A stretch of DNA of 64,000 nucleotides, taken from positions 180,001 through 244,000 of the forward strand of contig CAUYUJ010016284.1 of assembly GCA_963575745.1 (NCBI GenBank). Direction: 5' to 3'. The notes beneath the pieces are model-generated. The model searched no databases. It had not been told where the DNA came from and saw only the letters and a list, made by a program, of their open reading frames with translations. Source of the DNA: Prorocentrum cordatum (Eukaryota; Sar; Dinophyceae; Prorocentrales; Prorocentraceae). Below, piece after piece: positions 10,320 through 21,199 of the stretch. The first letter of the stretch is position 1; each line of letters starts with the position of its first letter. The translations under genes were made by a program, and so were the position numbers.

Positions 10320-10775
10320 CCCGCGTGGTTTTATTTGACAGGGACCGTGCCCCCCCCCAGCAAGCGCGCAAGGGCGGTCGGATGAGTTTGACATGCGGCG
10401 CAATAGGCCCGTTTGGCAGAATGTGGTGACAACCTTGAAGGATTCGCAAAGACGCGCGCGCACGCCTTTTTCGTTTTTGAAAACTCATGTTGCAAAGCCG
10501 TGCGTGTTATATAAGTGTTCGGGCCATTCGGTTTTGAAGCCCGTACGGAACCTCAGGCGTTTGAGAGATTTCGGCATGCGCGCCAGCTGAAATTTCGCTC
10601 GAATTCGCGACCTGCGGGATGCTGCGGTCGGCGCTTCGGGGGCACGCGCCGAGGTCGGCCAGACCTGGACCCCCCGGAGGAGCCCCCCAGAGCCCTCGTG
10701 CTCCCCGCTCTCGCCTCGGCGAACAGCGCCGGCGTTGAGAGTTTCTGCCCTCGCATATCTGTGTATCAGTATATG
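10320..10775. other. unassigned sequence
   Basis: Mixed-composition sequence without a convincing frame, domain or repeat relationship. Confidence 0.5.
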
Positions 10776-10807
10776 TGTATGTACACGCATGTGTGTATAT
10801 ATTTATG

Positions 10808-10840
<33 letters not shown>

Positions 10841-10900
10841 TATATATGTATATGTACATCCATGTTTCATTTTATCTAGATGTAAGTAGGATATATATAT

Positions 10901-10933
<33 letters not shown>
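10776..10933. repeat. TG/TA and GA microsatellites
   Basis: (TGTA)/(TA)n around 10776-10860 and (GA)n at 10904-10933, separated by a short unique spacer. Confidence 0.95.
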
Positions 10934-10936
<3 letters not shown>

Positions 10937-10954
10937 CAAGGACGGCCCTGACTA

Positions 10955-12680
10955 CGTGCTCCCCAAGCCGTTGTGGAAATCCTTCGGGGAACACGTGGGG
11001 GAGAAGAGCAGGAGGAGAGGGAGGAAACAGGAGGAGGAGGAGGAGGAGGCCTCTTGGGAGCATCTTGGGGTACCCTTGGGGCCTCCTGGGGGCTTCCTGG
11101 GGGCCTCTGGGAGGCCTCTTTGGGGGTTCCGCGGGCAACTTGGAGGCATTTGGAGGGTCCTTAGGAGGCTCCTTGGGCGTCTGAAGGCGTTCCTAGTCCG
11201 TCTGACGCCGTCGGGCGCCGTCTTGGAAGCCTCTCAGGGCCAACTTGGGGCCTTCTTGGGGCGCTTCAGGGCCGTCTTGGAGGCCATCCTGGGCATCTTG
11301 GAGGTCTCCTGGGCCGTCTTAGGATCCTCTCGGGGCCGTCTTAGGGGCGTCTTGGGCCGCCAGGGGGCTATGTCGGAGGCCTCTTGGGGGCGCTCTTGGA
11401 TTCATCTTGGTGGCCTCTGGGGCCGTCCTGGCCCAAATCTTCTAAACACATCAGCGCTACAATGATTCTGGCTGCTTCGGGGCTTCCTGGAGGTTTTCTT
11501 GGAGGCCTCTTGGGCCATCTTGAGGCCACCTCAGGGGCAGCTCGGCCCGTCTTACAGACATCCTGTGGCCATCTTGGGTTCTCTTGGGGCCATCGTAGCC
11601 GTCTTGGAGACCATATTCGCCGTCTTGGAGGCCACGACCTGGGAAGTGTATGGGTCCTCGTGGAGGCGATCTGTTTTGGACGTTGAGGTCTTTACGCGTC
11701 CTTGCGCATCCTTCGAGGTGGCCGGCGGGCTGGGCCGAAGGCCCCAGGGAATTTTTAAAAGAAGCGGACAATACTCATAAGATTTGGTTCGCCGTGCACC
11801 CCGGTGGCAAGCCAACAGGGGGCGGCGGCGAAGACATCTGCGGCGAATCACCGCCGCCCCCTGCCTTTGGGATACGCCTATGTGGCCAAACGGTTTGGCA
11901 AAGTTTGGCCACGCTATTGGACCATGCGTTCCCCCAACCGTTGTCGAATCTCTTCAGGGAACACGCGGGGGAAGAGGAGGACGTGGAGAGGAAGGAGAAA
12001 TTCTAGACGCTTCGCGTATCCCCACCAGCCCGTCCAGAAACGACGCCCAGGCGAGTAGAGGGTCGTCCTGAGGGGCTTTTCGGCGTCTTGGGTGCCTCGG
12101 GGGGGCCTCTGTGGGCCGTTCGGAATCCTCTTTGGGGCCTCCTGGGGGCCTCTTGGGGCCTCTTGGGGCCATCTTGGGGCCTCTGGGAGCACCTTGGGTG
12201 CCTCTGGGGGGTCTCTTGGGGCCTCTTGGGGGTCTCTTGGGGGCCTCCTGGGGGCCTCTCTTGGGGTCGTCTTGGGGGCCTCCTGAGTCGTCATGGAACC
12301 ATCTTGTCTTGGGGGCAATATTAGGGGCCTCTTGGGCTGTCAGAAAGCCGTGTTGACGCAAATGCCACACTTTTTCCGAACAAAGAAAATAAGGAAGCTC
12401 AATGATTTTGGCATCTCTAGGCCTTCCTGGAAGAACCTCTGGGAGGCCTCTAGGGCCGTCTCAGATGCCTCCTGAGGCATCTTGGAACCATCTTGGATGC
12501 CACTTTTGTGGCTATCTTGCGCTCTATTGGGGCCACCTTGCCCGTCTTGGAGGCATCTTGGAAGCCATCATGGGCCATCTTGGCCGTTTCGGAGACGATG
12601 TGGCCTCTGGAGGCCGAATTTGGGAAGCTTTTCGGGTGGCCGGCGGGCTGGGCCGAGGGCCCAGGATCTCAGACATCTAG
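10955..12680. repeat. composite repeat, two tandem units of about 0.8-1 kb
   Basis: Each unit has a head (near GTTGTGGAAATCCTTCGGGG at 10970 and GTTGTCGAATCTCTTCAGGG at 11938), a long CTTGGGGCC/CTTGGAGGC-rich body, and a tail GTGGCCGGCGGGCTGGGCCG (11718 and 12642). A further CGTGCACCC-containing extension also repeats (11790 and 12685). The ORFs across it are repeat-driven. Confidence 0.75.
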
Positions 12681-12837
12681 CACGTCGTGCACCCATGTGG
12701 CATTCCAACAGGTCGCGGCGGATGACGGGAAGAGCGGGGTACGAGCGAGAGACGTTTCGCAGGGGGCGAAGCCCTTGTAGGGGGGGGTCTGGGGGAGGGG
12801 GCTAGCGGGGGATCCTCGTATTTTTGTCGAGTGACGC

Positions 12838-13322
12838 GGCCCAAGGGCTCCAAGAGGGCCCCAAAACGGCTTCAGAGGGCTCCAAGACGGCCCCAAGAGA
12901 GCTTCAGATGGCCTCCACGGTCCAAGAGAGTCTCGAGACGGCTCCAGAGGCCCTCAAGAAGGCACCCGAGGGGGCCTCGGGAGGTCAGAAACATAGATTT
13001 CTCTAGAGTTTTTGCATTTTCAGTCCCAGAAGGGCCTCAGACGGCCCAAGATGCCCCAAAGATCGTTCCAAGACGGCCCCAGAGGCGCCCTAAAGGGGCC
13101 CAAAACTGTCCAAGAGGGCCCCCCAGACGGGCACAAGACGGCCCAAGAGGCCCCGAAGATCGTCCCAAGACGGCCCCAGGGGCCCCCCCAAAGAAGCCGA
13201 AAATGGTCCAAGAGGGCCCCCAGACGGCCCAAGAGGGCTCCAAGACGACCCAAGAGGGCCCCCAGACGGCCCCAAGAGAGCCCCAAGAGGGCCCCAAGAG
13301 AGCCCCAAGAGGGCCCCAGGAG
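12838..13322. repeat. CTTGGGGCC family, inverted orientation
   Basis: The same degenerate repeat on the opposite strand, as GGCCCCAAGA/CCAAGAGGGC runs. No supported gene. Confidence 0.75.
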
Positions 13323-13324
13323 GA

Positions 13325-13355
<31 letters not shown>

Positions 13356-13755
13356 GAGGAGGAGGAGGAGGAGGAGGAGGAGGAGGAGGAGGAGAGGAGG
13401 AGGAGGAGGAGGAGGAGGAGGAGACGAGGAGGAGGACAAAGACCAAGGAGGAGGATGAGGAGGTCGGAGGAGTAGGAGTAGGAGAAGGGAGGAGAGGAGG
13501 AGGAGGGAGGAGGAGGAGGAGGAGGAAGAGAAGAGAGGAGGAGGAGGAGGAGGAGGAGGAGGAGGAGGAGCAGGAGGAGGACGAGGAGGAGAAGGAGGAG
13601 GAGGAGGATAAAAAGGGACGAGGAGGAGGAGGACGAGGAGGAGGCAGAGGAGGAGAAGGAGGAGGATGACACTAATCATGATAACAATGTTATTTTTATT
13701 ACTGATGATAATACGAGGGGGAGGAGGAGAAGGATGAGGAAGAGGAGGAGGAGGA
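13320..13755. repeat. (GGA)n tract
   Basis: GGA-dominated polypurine run with a short AT-rich interruption (13665-13710). Confidence 0.95.
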
Positions 13756-13756
13756 G

Positions 13757-14060
13757 GAGGAGCAAAGCTCCCAACTGAGAGCGTCGACGTAGCACGCGCT
13801 TGCCAGCAATGCTCCCAAGAACGAGCGGTGACGCAAGAAGCTCTTACCACCAAGGCTCCCAAGAGCGAACGGCAACGTAAGCATCTCTGGGCACGAGGAC
13901 TCTGAACAGAGAGCGGTGACGCAACAAGTTTTTCCCGGCAAGGCTCCCAACAGAGAGCGGTGACGTAACACGCGCTTGCCAGCAAAGCTCCCAAGAACGA
14001 GCGGTGACGCAAGAAGCTCTTACCACCAAGGCTCCCAGAGCGAAGGGTGCCATGAGCCAT
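13757..14060. repeat. satellite, unit about 46 bp, 6-7 copies
   Basis: Units share AAGGCTCCCAAGAGCGA ... GGTGACGCAA and AGCTCTTACCACC. The same family recurs at 15060-15310. Both arrays end in CTGAAGCGCTCT and a GGCCCAGGT-like sequence. Confidence 0.85.
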
Positions 14061-14065
14061 CTCGG

Positions 14066-14215
14066 GCATGTTGCTGAAGCGCTCTCGCCGTTCCCGTGCA
14101 GGCCCAGGTAACGGAAAGAGCGAGGTACGAGCGATGACGTTGTGTTTTGGGCGAAGCCCCGAAGGGGGGGGTCCAGGGGGCGGGGGGGGGGGGGCGAACG
14201 GCGAGCGGATTGGTT
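14066..14215. repeat. dispersed repeat containing GGGCGAAGCCCC
   Basis: A GAGCGAGGTACGAGCGATGA and GGGCGAAGCCC segment is shared with 12730-12800. It joins the 46-bp satellite to the next antisense CTTGGGGCC array. Confidence 0.6.
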
Positions 14216-14239
14216 TAATGGCCGTTTGCATGTTTTTTG

Positions 14240-15058
14240 CATTCCCCCCCAAGGCGGCCCGAGAGCGCTCCAAGAGAGCCCAAGACCGCCCAAGACGGCC
14301 CAAGAGGCCCCCAAGAGGCCCTCAAAGGGCGCCCAGGGGGCGTCACAAGAGGGCCCCAAGAGGCCAACATCATTGATTTTCCGAGGAAAACGTATATTTT
14401 TAGCATATAAGGCTTTTCGGCTTTCACGGCGTTGACGACGGCCAGAGAGGCCCCCAAGACCGCCCCACGACGGCCAAAGAGGCTCCCAAGAGGCCCCCAA
14501 AACGGCCCAAGAGGGCGCCAAGACGGCCCAAGAGGGCTCCAAGACGGCCCCAAGAGGGGGACCACGAAACGAAAAGTCTAACCTTTCGCCCCAGGAAGCT
14601 CCCAGGAGGCCCTAAGAGCCCCCCAAGACGGCCCCAAGAGGCCCCCAAGAGGCGTCCCACGAGGCCACCAGGATGCCAAAATCATTGAACTTCCTTTAGG
14701 AAAACGTGCATTTTTAGCATGTAAGGCTTTTCGGCTTTCACGGGGTTGACGACGGCCAAAGAGGCCCCCAAGACCGCCCTAAGACGGCCCACGAGGCTCT
14801 CAAGAGGCGCCCAAAACGGCCCAAGAGGGCGCCAAGACGGTCCAAGAGGCGCCCAAGACGGCCCAAGAGGGCCCCAAGACGGCCCCAAGAGGGGGACCAC
14901 GAACCGAAAAGTCTAGCCTTTCGCCCCAAGAAGCTCCCAGGAGGCCCCAGGAGCCCCCGAAGAATCCCCAAGAGGCCCCCAAGAGGCCCCCGAGAGGCCC
15001 CCAAGAGGGCTCCAAAAGGGCCCCAATAGGACTCCGAAGAAGGCCCGGAGACGCCAAA
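14240..15058. repeat. tandem repeat, unit about 316-336 bp, CTTGGGGCC family inverted
   Basis: AAGGCTTTTCGGCTTTCACG recurs at about 14408 and 14724; CGAAAAGTCTAACCTTTCGC (one base varies) recurs at 14568 and 14904. The body is GGCCCCCAAGA-rich. About 2.5 units are present. Confidence 0.8.
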
Positions 15059-15059
15059 T

Positions 15060-15310
15060 AAAGAGCGATCGGTAACGCAAAAAGCTCTTCACACTAAGGC
15101 TCCCAAGAGCGAACGGTGACGTAAACAAGCTGATAAGACCAAGGCTCCCAGCAGAGAGCGGTGACGCAACAAGTTCCTGACACCAAGGCCCAGCCAAGGC
15201 TCAGGAACGGGCGGCAACGCAACAATCTCTGAACACCAAGGCTCCCAAGAGCGAGGGGTGACGTAACGAGCTCTCAACGCCAAGGCTCCCGGTACGAACG
15301 GTGGTGTGAG
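15060..15310. repeat. satellite, unit about 45 bp, about 5-6 copies
   Basis: Same AAGGCTCCCAAGAGCGA family as 13757-14060, again downstream of the antisense CTTGGGGCC array. The pair may be one larger duplicated block. Confidence 0.85.
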
Positions 15311-15419
15311 TAATTTCGGGTTTCTGTTTCTGAAGCGCTCTTTCCGTTTCTGTGCCGGGCCAGGTCTAGTTGCCTTCGGCCCATGCCGCCTCCGTGCCTG
15401 GGTTGTCGGCCAGAGGCCC

Positions 15420-15840
15420 CTTGGATGCTTGTGAGGATCTATTGGAGGCGGTTTTGGGGGAGTTTTGGGGCGTCTCCGGGGCTTCCTGGGGGCTTCTTGG
15501 GGCCTGATGTTGGCTTCTTGTGGGCCTCTTGGAGCCTCTTGGGGGCACCTCATGGGGACTCTGGGGGAATCTTGGGGCCATCTTTGGGCGGAGGCCTCAA
15601 AATGTCAGTTCATGTTCCCCCTCTTGGGCCCCTCTTCTGGTTGTCTTGGGGCCTGTTGAGCCCCTCTTGTGGGGTCTTGGGCCGTTCTTGGGAGCCTCTT
15701 GGGCCGTCTTGGACCCTCTGAAGACCAGAAAGATTGTAATACTAGAACCCTACGAGCGCAACTGGATTTTGACGGTATGGGCCTCGTGGGCCGCCCTACA
15801 GGGCCTCCAAGACGGCCCAGCTGCGGGCCTCTTACAGTAG
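15420..15840. repeat. CTTGGGGCC family, plus orientation
   Basis: GGCTTCCTGGGGGCTTCTTG-type degenerate repeats; orientation flips relative to the preceding array. Confidence 0.75.
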
Positions 15841-16380
15841 ATGTGCAGTACTTAAGAGAGATAAAACTCGAAGGGTCCTGATGACACTACGACCTGGATG
15901 GGTGTTGGGGCCGGCTGCGGGTCGGAAGGGAGTCGGTTGCGGGTAGATGGAGGGTCGACGTGTCGCTTGAGGCCGGAGCGACGCCGCGCGAACCGCTGGG
16001 ATGAGGGACGGGGCAACAGCGTGTTCTGCCTGTGAGCGCCCGCTCTTGCCAGTCTCCTCTCCTTGTCCGCTGCCTCCTCGGCCCAGGTGTTGACACACGC
16101 AGGGCTCCCCTCGCCAGAGGAGAGCGAGAACACGCACTGTCTCCATCCCCAGACATCCGACGTCTCGTTTTCTTCGAGAACGGCCCCCGACCTCCCGACC
16201 ACTTCCCAGGGACCAGTTTTTCATCCCGAGTCGTTTTTCGACGGTCCCGAGGCCCGGCAACGGCCCCGAGAGGCCAAACATTGCGAAAAACCTCCGTCTC
16301 GGATGTTTTCGAGACGCCCGATGTCCGGGTCCTGCAGATCACTGGTTGGGCTGACTCTCGGGCCCTTCCCTCGCGTCCAG
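15841..16380. repeat. unassigned sequence containing a dispersed repeat
   Basis: The stretch 16195-16335 resembles 19855-20000: both have a CCAGGG ... TTTTCATCCCGAGT/TTTTAATCCCGAGT start, a GGCCC(C)GAGGCC-like core and CCTCCGTCTcGGAT. No transposase or coding domain is visible. A pyrimidine tract ending CAG (16355-16380) could be a splice acceptor. Confidence 0.5.
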
Positions 16381-16574
16381 AGGCGGCGTCCGCGTCGCAG
16401 GCGGGAGCGCGACGCCGCGGCTGTGGGTGTCGGCGCTGCCGTCCTGTCTGGGCACACGGAGGCCGAGGCGGTGGCGGCGCACGGGGGAGGGCGGGCGGGC
16501 GGGCTCCCGGGCACTCTTCCGGCGGGGCCCGGCGAGCGGAGGGGGCCGCAGGCGGCCGAGAGCGAGAGAGTCAG
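16381..16574 (+). CDS. possible exon, unknown function
   Basis: GC-rich island preceded by a pyrimidine tract ending CAG and followed directly by an introner-like repeat starting GTCAG|GAGGGG. More than one frame is open (Ala/Gly/Arg-rich), so the frame and the call are uncertain. Confidence 0.2.
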
Positions 16575-16725
16575 GAGGGGGAAAAACACACAGACACACT
16601 TAATCGTCCACTCCCAGGAAAATATGGGAAGTGAGGGGGAAGACAACAACCCAGAAAATATGAGGAAATAGATGGGGGATCTTTATATTTGTGTGTATAT
16701 TTATTTGTGTGTCCCAGGGCCCCTT
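16571..16725 (+). repeat. introner-like repeat, copy 1
   Basis: Starts TCAGGAGGGGGAAAAACACA; the interior carries CAGGAAAATATGGGAA and ATTTATTTGTGTG; it ends GTGTCCCAG|GGCCCCTT. The 5' TCAG|GAGGGG and 3' T-rich stretch plus CCCAG|G resemble splice borders. There are ten copies in the window. Confidence 0.8.
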
Positions 16726-16974
16726 AAGAGAGGGAGGGCGGGAGATGGACGGAGCGATCGAGCAAGGGAGGGGCCGCCCCCCCGCCGTGGGGAGGGGCCG
16801 CCGCGGGCTGGACGCTAGGAGGCCCACCTGCGGGAGCTATAAGTGCCCGCGCCGGGCGGCCAGGCCGGGCGCGCCGCCCGACCGCGGGCGCGCGTCAAGC
16901 GATCGGAAGGGAGGAAGGAAGGGAAGAGGGGAGGGAGCGATGCAGAGAGGGCGTACAGACGTTCATACGCATCC
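16726..16974. other. GC-rich unassigned segment
   Basis: Open in the plus frame QGPLREGGREMDGAIEQ and onward, which could continue an exon after the preceding element, but no domain is recognisable. Confidence 0.3.
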
Positions 16975-17520
16975 ACACACAACCGCACGCACACATGCAC
17001 GCACACACACACATACATACGCGGAAGTACGTGCATGCATACGCACATGCATACACGTATCGATATATGTTTGTATGCATACATGCATGTATGTAGTGGT
17101 GTTTGCGTGTATGTGTGTATGTGTATATGTGTGTGCAAGTGTGTGTAAGCGAGTATGTATGCATGTATGTATGTATGTGTATATATGCGTTTAAATATGT
17201 ATGTACGCATGCACGTGTGTTGGATTGCATGCGTGTGGGGACGTTCATGCATGCATGCATGTATGTATGAGTGTATGAATGAATTAATGAATGTGACTGT
17301 ATACACGCTTGTATGCATGATTGGTTAAAAGTACAACGTCGCATGTTTGTATGGATGTATGTATGTCTGTTTGTATTCGTGTATGTATTTTTGTATGTGC
17401 ATATGCGGTTGCATGTGTGTAAATGCACGCAGGCATGCATGCATGCATGTATGCATTCATGCATGTATGTATGCTTGTTTGTGTATATATACACACATAT
17501 ATATATATATGTACACACAA
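16975..17520. repeat. TG/ATGT/CATA microsatellite tract
   Basis: Degenerate GTAT, ATGC and CACA tetranucleotide repeats. Cys/Met/Tyr-rich ORFs through it are artefacts. Confidence 0.95.
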
Positions 17521-17760
17521 GACACTTCGGTCCTCCAGGCTTGGCATGCAGGCAGGAAGGCAATAAGATAAGGTTGAACATCTGGCGGCCAATCATTGTT
17601 ACCTTTTTTGCTAGCATCGTCGTTGTAATCATTTCATCCTTCCCTCATGTTTCGTTTTTCTTGTTTTCATTCTCGCCATATCTTGCGAATGCGCCACCAT
17701 CAGCAGCGCTTGTTGTGGATGCTCATCGTAGGAGAGCCTCTCGAAAGTCCCACGAAGGTT
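17521..17760. other. unassigned sequence
   Basis: Less GC-rich than its surroundings; no convincing ORF. Confidence 0.4.
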
Positions 17761-18290
17761 TTTAGGGATTGTTGGGGCCCTGTGGAAGCCTCCTGAGTTA
17801 CTTCTGTGGGCACTGAGGGTTTCTCTGGGCCACACTGCTTCCAGCCACGGTCTCCCTGAACGACCCGGGCACAATTTGGAATGATTCGGGAGGCATTGTA
17901 GGGCCATCTTGGGCCTTCATGGGGTTCTCTTTGTGCCATCTTGGGGCCCTGTTGGGCCGTCTTGGGGCTCCTCTCGGACTGCCCAGAAGCGCCCTCTTGG
18001 TTAAATTTGAGGCGATGCTCCGGCCTCCTGGGCAGTCTCGGGCGCCCAGAAGACTGAAGAATGGAGAATTCCCCAAATCATGCAAAACCATAGGAAATCA
18101 CAGTTTTTTTGCGTTTCGAAGGCCTCTTGCGTGGCTTCTTTGGGTTTCGGGCGTCTGTTGGGTGCCTGGGGCCTCCGTGGGCTCTTGCGGGGCCGTCAGG
18201 CCGCTCTCCTGACCGATTTGGGCCCGTTGCTTAGGCCCAGCAAGGGCTTCAGGAGCGCCGGAAAGCACAGAGGAACGTCTTGAAGAGCGT
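17761..18290. repeat. CTTGGGGCC family, plus orientation, degenerate
   Basis: Contains GGGCCATCTTGGGCCTTCAT-type units and a tail resembling other members. Confidence 0.65.
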
Positions 18291-18394
18291 CCAGAGTGCC
18301 CCCGCGGCCAAGGATCCGGAGGGGTCCCGGTTAGGTGGGGTGGGTAACAGGGTCCCACATTATACAGCATATTGGACACGGAATCTATATGTGA

Positions 18395-18790
18395 AGCTGT
18401 ATGTATGTATGTATGTATGTATGTATGTATGTATGTATGTATGTGCATGTATGCATGTGTGTCTGTATGTATGTGTGCATGTATGCATGCATGCATGTAT
18501 GCATGTATGCATGTATGCATGTATGTATGCATGTCTGTATGTATGCATGCATGCATGCATGTATGTATGTGTGTATGTATGTATGTCTGTATGTATATGT
18601 ATCTATGTATGTGTATGTCTGTATGTGTGTTTGTGTATTACGTGTGTATGTACGCGTGTGTATGTATGTGTGCATGTGTGTATGTATGTGCGTACGCACG
18701 TATGGATGGATGGATGGATGGATGGATGGATGGATGGATGGATGGATGGATGTGTGTATGTATATGTATATGTTCACACACACAAACATA
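18395..18790. repeat. (ATGT)n and (GGAT)n microsatellites
   Basis: ATGT/GCAT repeats to about 18700, then about 13 GGAT units (18701-18752) and TATG/CACA. Confidence 0.97.
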
Positions 18791-18809
18791 TTATATGTAT
18801 CGAGAGAGG

Positions 18810-19075
18810 AGGGAGTGAATGGGGGAGTGGGAGGAGGAAAAAGAGGAGGAGGAAGATGAAGGGGAAGATGAGGGAGATGATGAGGTGGAGGATGAGGAGG
18901 AGGAGGAGGAGGAGGAGGAGGAGGAGGATGGCTGGAGGAAGGAGGTTATGATTGCACGGGGGGCGGAGGTGGATGGGATGGGTACATGATACAAAGAAAG
19001 GGGGTCCAAGGTAGAGGAGGAGGATGAGGAGGATGAGGAGGAGGAGGAGGAGGAGGAGGAGCAGGAGGAGCAAGG
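18810..19075. repeat. two (GGA)n tracts with a short unique spacer
   Basis: GGA-dominated at 18825-18950 and 19012-19072; the spacer has no supported feature. Confidence 0.9.
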
Positions 19076-19169
19076 CTGCGGAGGCGCGGTGAAGGTCTTC
19101 CACGCCCTCGTCTCGATCTCGGCGATGATTAGGCGGGGACAGTAGAGCGCAACCCCGGCTTGATGTCGC

Positions 19170-19320
19170 CAGGAGGAGGAGGAGGAGGAGGAGGAGGAGG
19201 AGGAGGAGGAGGAGGAGGAGGAGGAGGAGCAGGAGGCAGAGGAGCAGGAGCAGGAGCAGGAGGAGGAGGCGCAGCATCAGCAGCAGCAGCAGCGGGAGGA
19301 GGAGGAGGGCCGAACACAGA
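19170..19320. repeat. (GGA)n with AGC/GCA units
   Basis: About 60 bp of pure GGA grading into GGAGCA and CAGCAGC. Confidence 0.95.
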
Positions 19321-19369
19321 GGATAAGAGGATAGAGGGAGAGGAGGAGCTACCGTCCCCCCCGCCGAGG

Positions 19370-19500
19370 GCGTCGCCGCTGGCGATGGCGCCGCCTCCGC
19401 GGCCTGGGCCTGGCTCGTGGTCCGCGCCTGTGCCGCCAGCGGCGCGCGCGCGGGCGGCCGCGCGGTGCCGCCGCGGGAGGCCGCGCTCCTCCTGGCGCGA
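19370..19500 (+). other. GC-rich island, copy 1 of a duplicated coding-like segment
   Basis: The plus frame reads AASAAWAWLVVRACAASG then GGRAVPPREA and matches 20890-21045 (ASAAWAWLVVRAGAARG, RRAVPLREA). Similarity is visible in both DNA and peptide; function is unknown. Confidence 0.45.
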
Positions 19501-19574
19501 GGATCGATTATCGAGGCCGAGGTCTTCGTTTCGAGGCCCCAGGTTCTTCCATGGTCCAGATCCGGCGGGAGGGC

Positions 19575-19770
19575 GGGGGAGGGATGCCCGAGGCGAGGGG
19601 ATCCGGTGTCGAGGTCGGGGCTCCTGGGGGATCGGGGGTCGAGGGTCGAGGGTCGAGGACGGAGGTCCGAGGCTCGGGGATAGAGGATCGGGGTCGAGGA
19701 TCTTCGGGGATCGAGGATAGAAAATGGAGGTCGAGATTAGGAGGTATAGGATCGAGGTCGAGGATCTAGA
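19575..19770. repeat. GGATCGAGGTCGA minisatellite
   Basis: Degenerate short units such as GGTCGAGGATC; the same family occurs at 25684-25930. Confidence 0.85.
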
Positions 19771-19854
19771 AAACGGGGGAATTGCGCGGCTCACTCGCCA
19801 GGGAAGAGGCGTGGAGCCCAGGCATGTGATGCCTTGTGTTTTCCATGCGCGGCC

Positions 19855-20000
19855 CCTGGAAGAACCTGGCACTTTCCCCAGGGCCGGCTTTTAATCCCGA
19901 GTTTGTTCTGCGGCCCCGCGGCCTGGCGAGGGCCCCTCCAGCAGCCGAAAACCACGAGCGGCCTCCGTCTTGGATCTTGCCCTGGCGTTGCACGTCGGGG
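19855..20000. repeat. dispersed repeat, copy of 16195-16335
   Basis: Shares the CCCAGGG, ATCCCGAGT, GGCC(C)CG and CCTCCGTCT blocks in order with the earlier copy. Confidence 0.55.
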
Positions 20001-20376
20001 ACGGTGGGCCGCGATTTGCGCCTTGGACCACTCGATTGCGTCGACTGGTTCCATGGTCCGTTCGTCTCCGCTGGCTGCGTCGTGAGTGCGAACTTGCTCC
20101 CAGACACATCCTGATGGTCTACACCTTAGGCGATGCTTAAGAAAACCTAAGTTTTCGGCCAGAGTCTCGATTATTCTTAATGCTTCAATGTAAATCCCAA
20201 GATTTGAATAGACATTCTGGGTTTTCATTCAGATTCTGAGACTATGAATTTCTTAACCCTTGATTTCTAAAGCATTTCGCAGGGTGTACACGATCTGCGG
20301 GTTCTCTGGCTGTCCCGCGGCCTCCTCGCCTCCTCGCCCCACGCAGGCGCCTGCGCCCTTCGGCCTCCCTTCGCAG
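20001..20376. other. unassigned, ends in a pyrimidine tract plus CAG
   Basis: Contains a less GC-rich stretch (20100-20280) and then CGGCCTCCCTTCGCAG, a plausible 3' splice site. Confidence 0.4.
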
Positions 20377-20456
20377 CAGGTGCGCCCCGCCGTGTGTTTG
20401 GTCGCCTGTTGGGCCCAGCGCGCCGCCCACGAACAGACCTCTGCCAGCAGGGTCAG
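20377..20456 (+). CDS. possible exon, unknown function
   Basis: After a pyrimidine-rich CAG, the plus frame encodes QVRPAVCLVACWAQRAAHEQ followed by TSASRV and then meets the introner-like repeat at GTCAG|GAGGGG. Its 80-nt size and bordering splice-like signals fit a small exon. Too short to identify. Confidence 0.3.
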
Positions 20457-20560
20457 GAGGGGAGAACACACCGACACACAAATAATCGTCGATTCTCTAG
20501 AACACATCTGAAACATTGAACATATGGGAAGACCAAAAACAGTGAACTGGGGGGAAGGTC
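20453..20560 (+). repeat. introner-like repeat, copy 2 (3' part degraded)
   Basis: The start TCAGGAGGGGAGAACACACC and AATAATCGTCGATT match the family; the interior is diverged and the CCCAG end is not recognisable. Confidence 0.6.
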
Positions 20561-20692
20561 GTGGAACCATGGGGAAGCTTCGTCCCCTTAGAACTTGAGA
20601 AAAGACGAGAATCTACAACAGATTTGGGGGATCGGGGGATTTTTGTGCCCACTCCTTTGCGTGCCCCTGCTGGGCCCCTTGAGTCTGGCAGG

Positions 20693-20870
20693 AGAGGAGG
20701 AGGAGGGGGAGGAGGAGGAGGAGGAGGAGGAGGAGGAGAAGCAGGAGGAGGAGGGGGAGGAGGAGGAGGAGGAGGGGGATGTGAGGAGGAGGAGGAGGAG
20801 GAGGAGGAGGCGGAGCCGGACAAGAGGAGGAGGAGGAGGAGGAGGAGGAGGAGGAGGAGAGGAGGAGCAG
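20693..20870. repeat. (GGA)n tract
   Basis: Polypurine run with one short non-purine interruption. Confidence 0.95.
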
Positions 20871-20889
20871 GAAGGAACCCTCTCTTCTC

Positions 20890-21045
20890 TCCCCTTGCGG
20901 GGATCCGCGGGCCGCGAGGGCAAGGCCTCCGCGGCCTGGGCCTGGCTCGTGGTCCGCGCCGGCGCCGCCCGCGGCGCCCGCATCGGCCGCCGCGCGGTGC
21001 CGCTGCGGGAGGCCCAGGGCCTCCTTGGCGGGACCATCGAGGATT
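20890..21045 (+). other. GC-rich island, copy 2 of a duplicated coding-like segment
   Basis: Matches 19370-19500 in one frame (ASAAWAWLVVRAGAARG). It sits between two GGA tracts. Function unknown. Confidence 0.45.
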
Positions 21046-21049
21046 TTTC

Positions 21050-21192
21050 GAAGGAGGAGGAGGAGGAGGAGGGGGAGGAGGAGGAGGAGGGGGAGGAGGA
21101 GGAGGAGGGGAGGAGGAGGAGGAGGAGGGAGGAGGAGAGGAGGAGGAGGAGGAGGAGGAGGAGGAGGAGGAGGAGGAGGAGGAGGAGGAGGA
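21050..21192. repeat. (GGA)n tract at the 3' side of LINE-B
   Basis: Near-pure GGA ending in three GGATA units; it shares motif and orientation with the tract on the other side of LINE-B (25155-25330). Confidence 0.95.
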
Positions 21193-21199
21193 TAGGATA

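Noticed and set aside
13757-15310. CRISPR-like array
   Set aside because: Units of 44-46 bp are repeated throughout without unique spacers, and the context is eukaryotic.
16975-18790. Cys/Met/Tyr- and His/Thr-rich ORFs
   Set aside because: Produced by ATGT/TG microsatellites.
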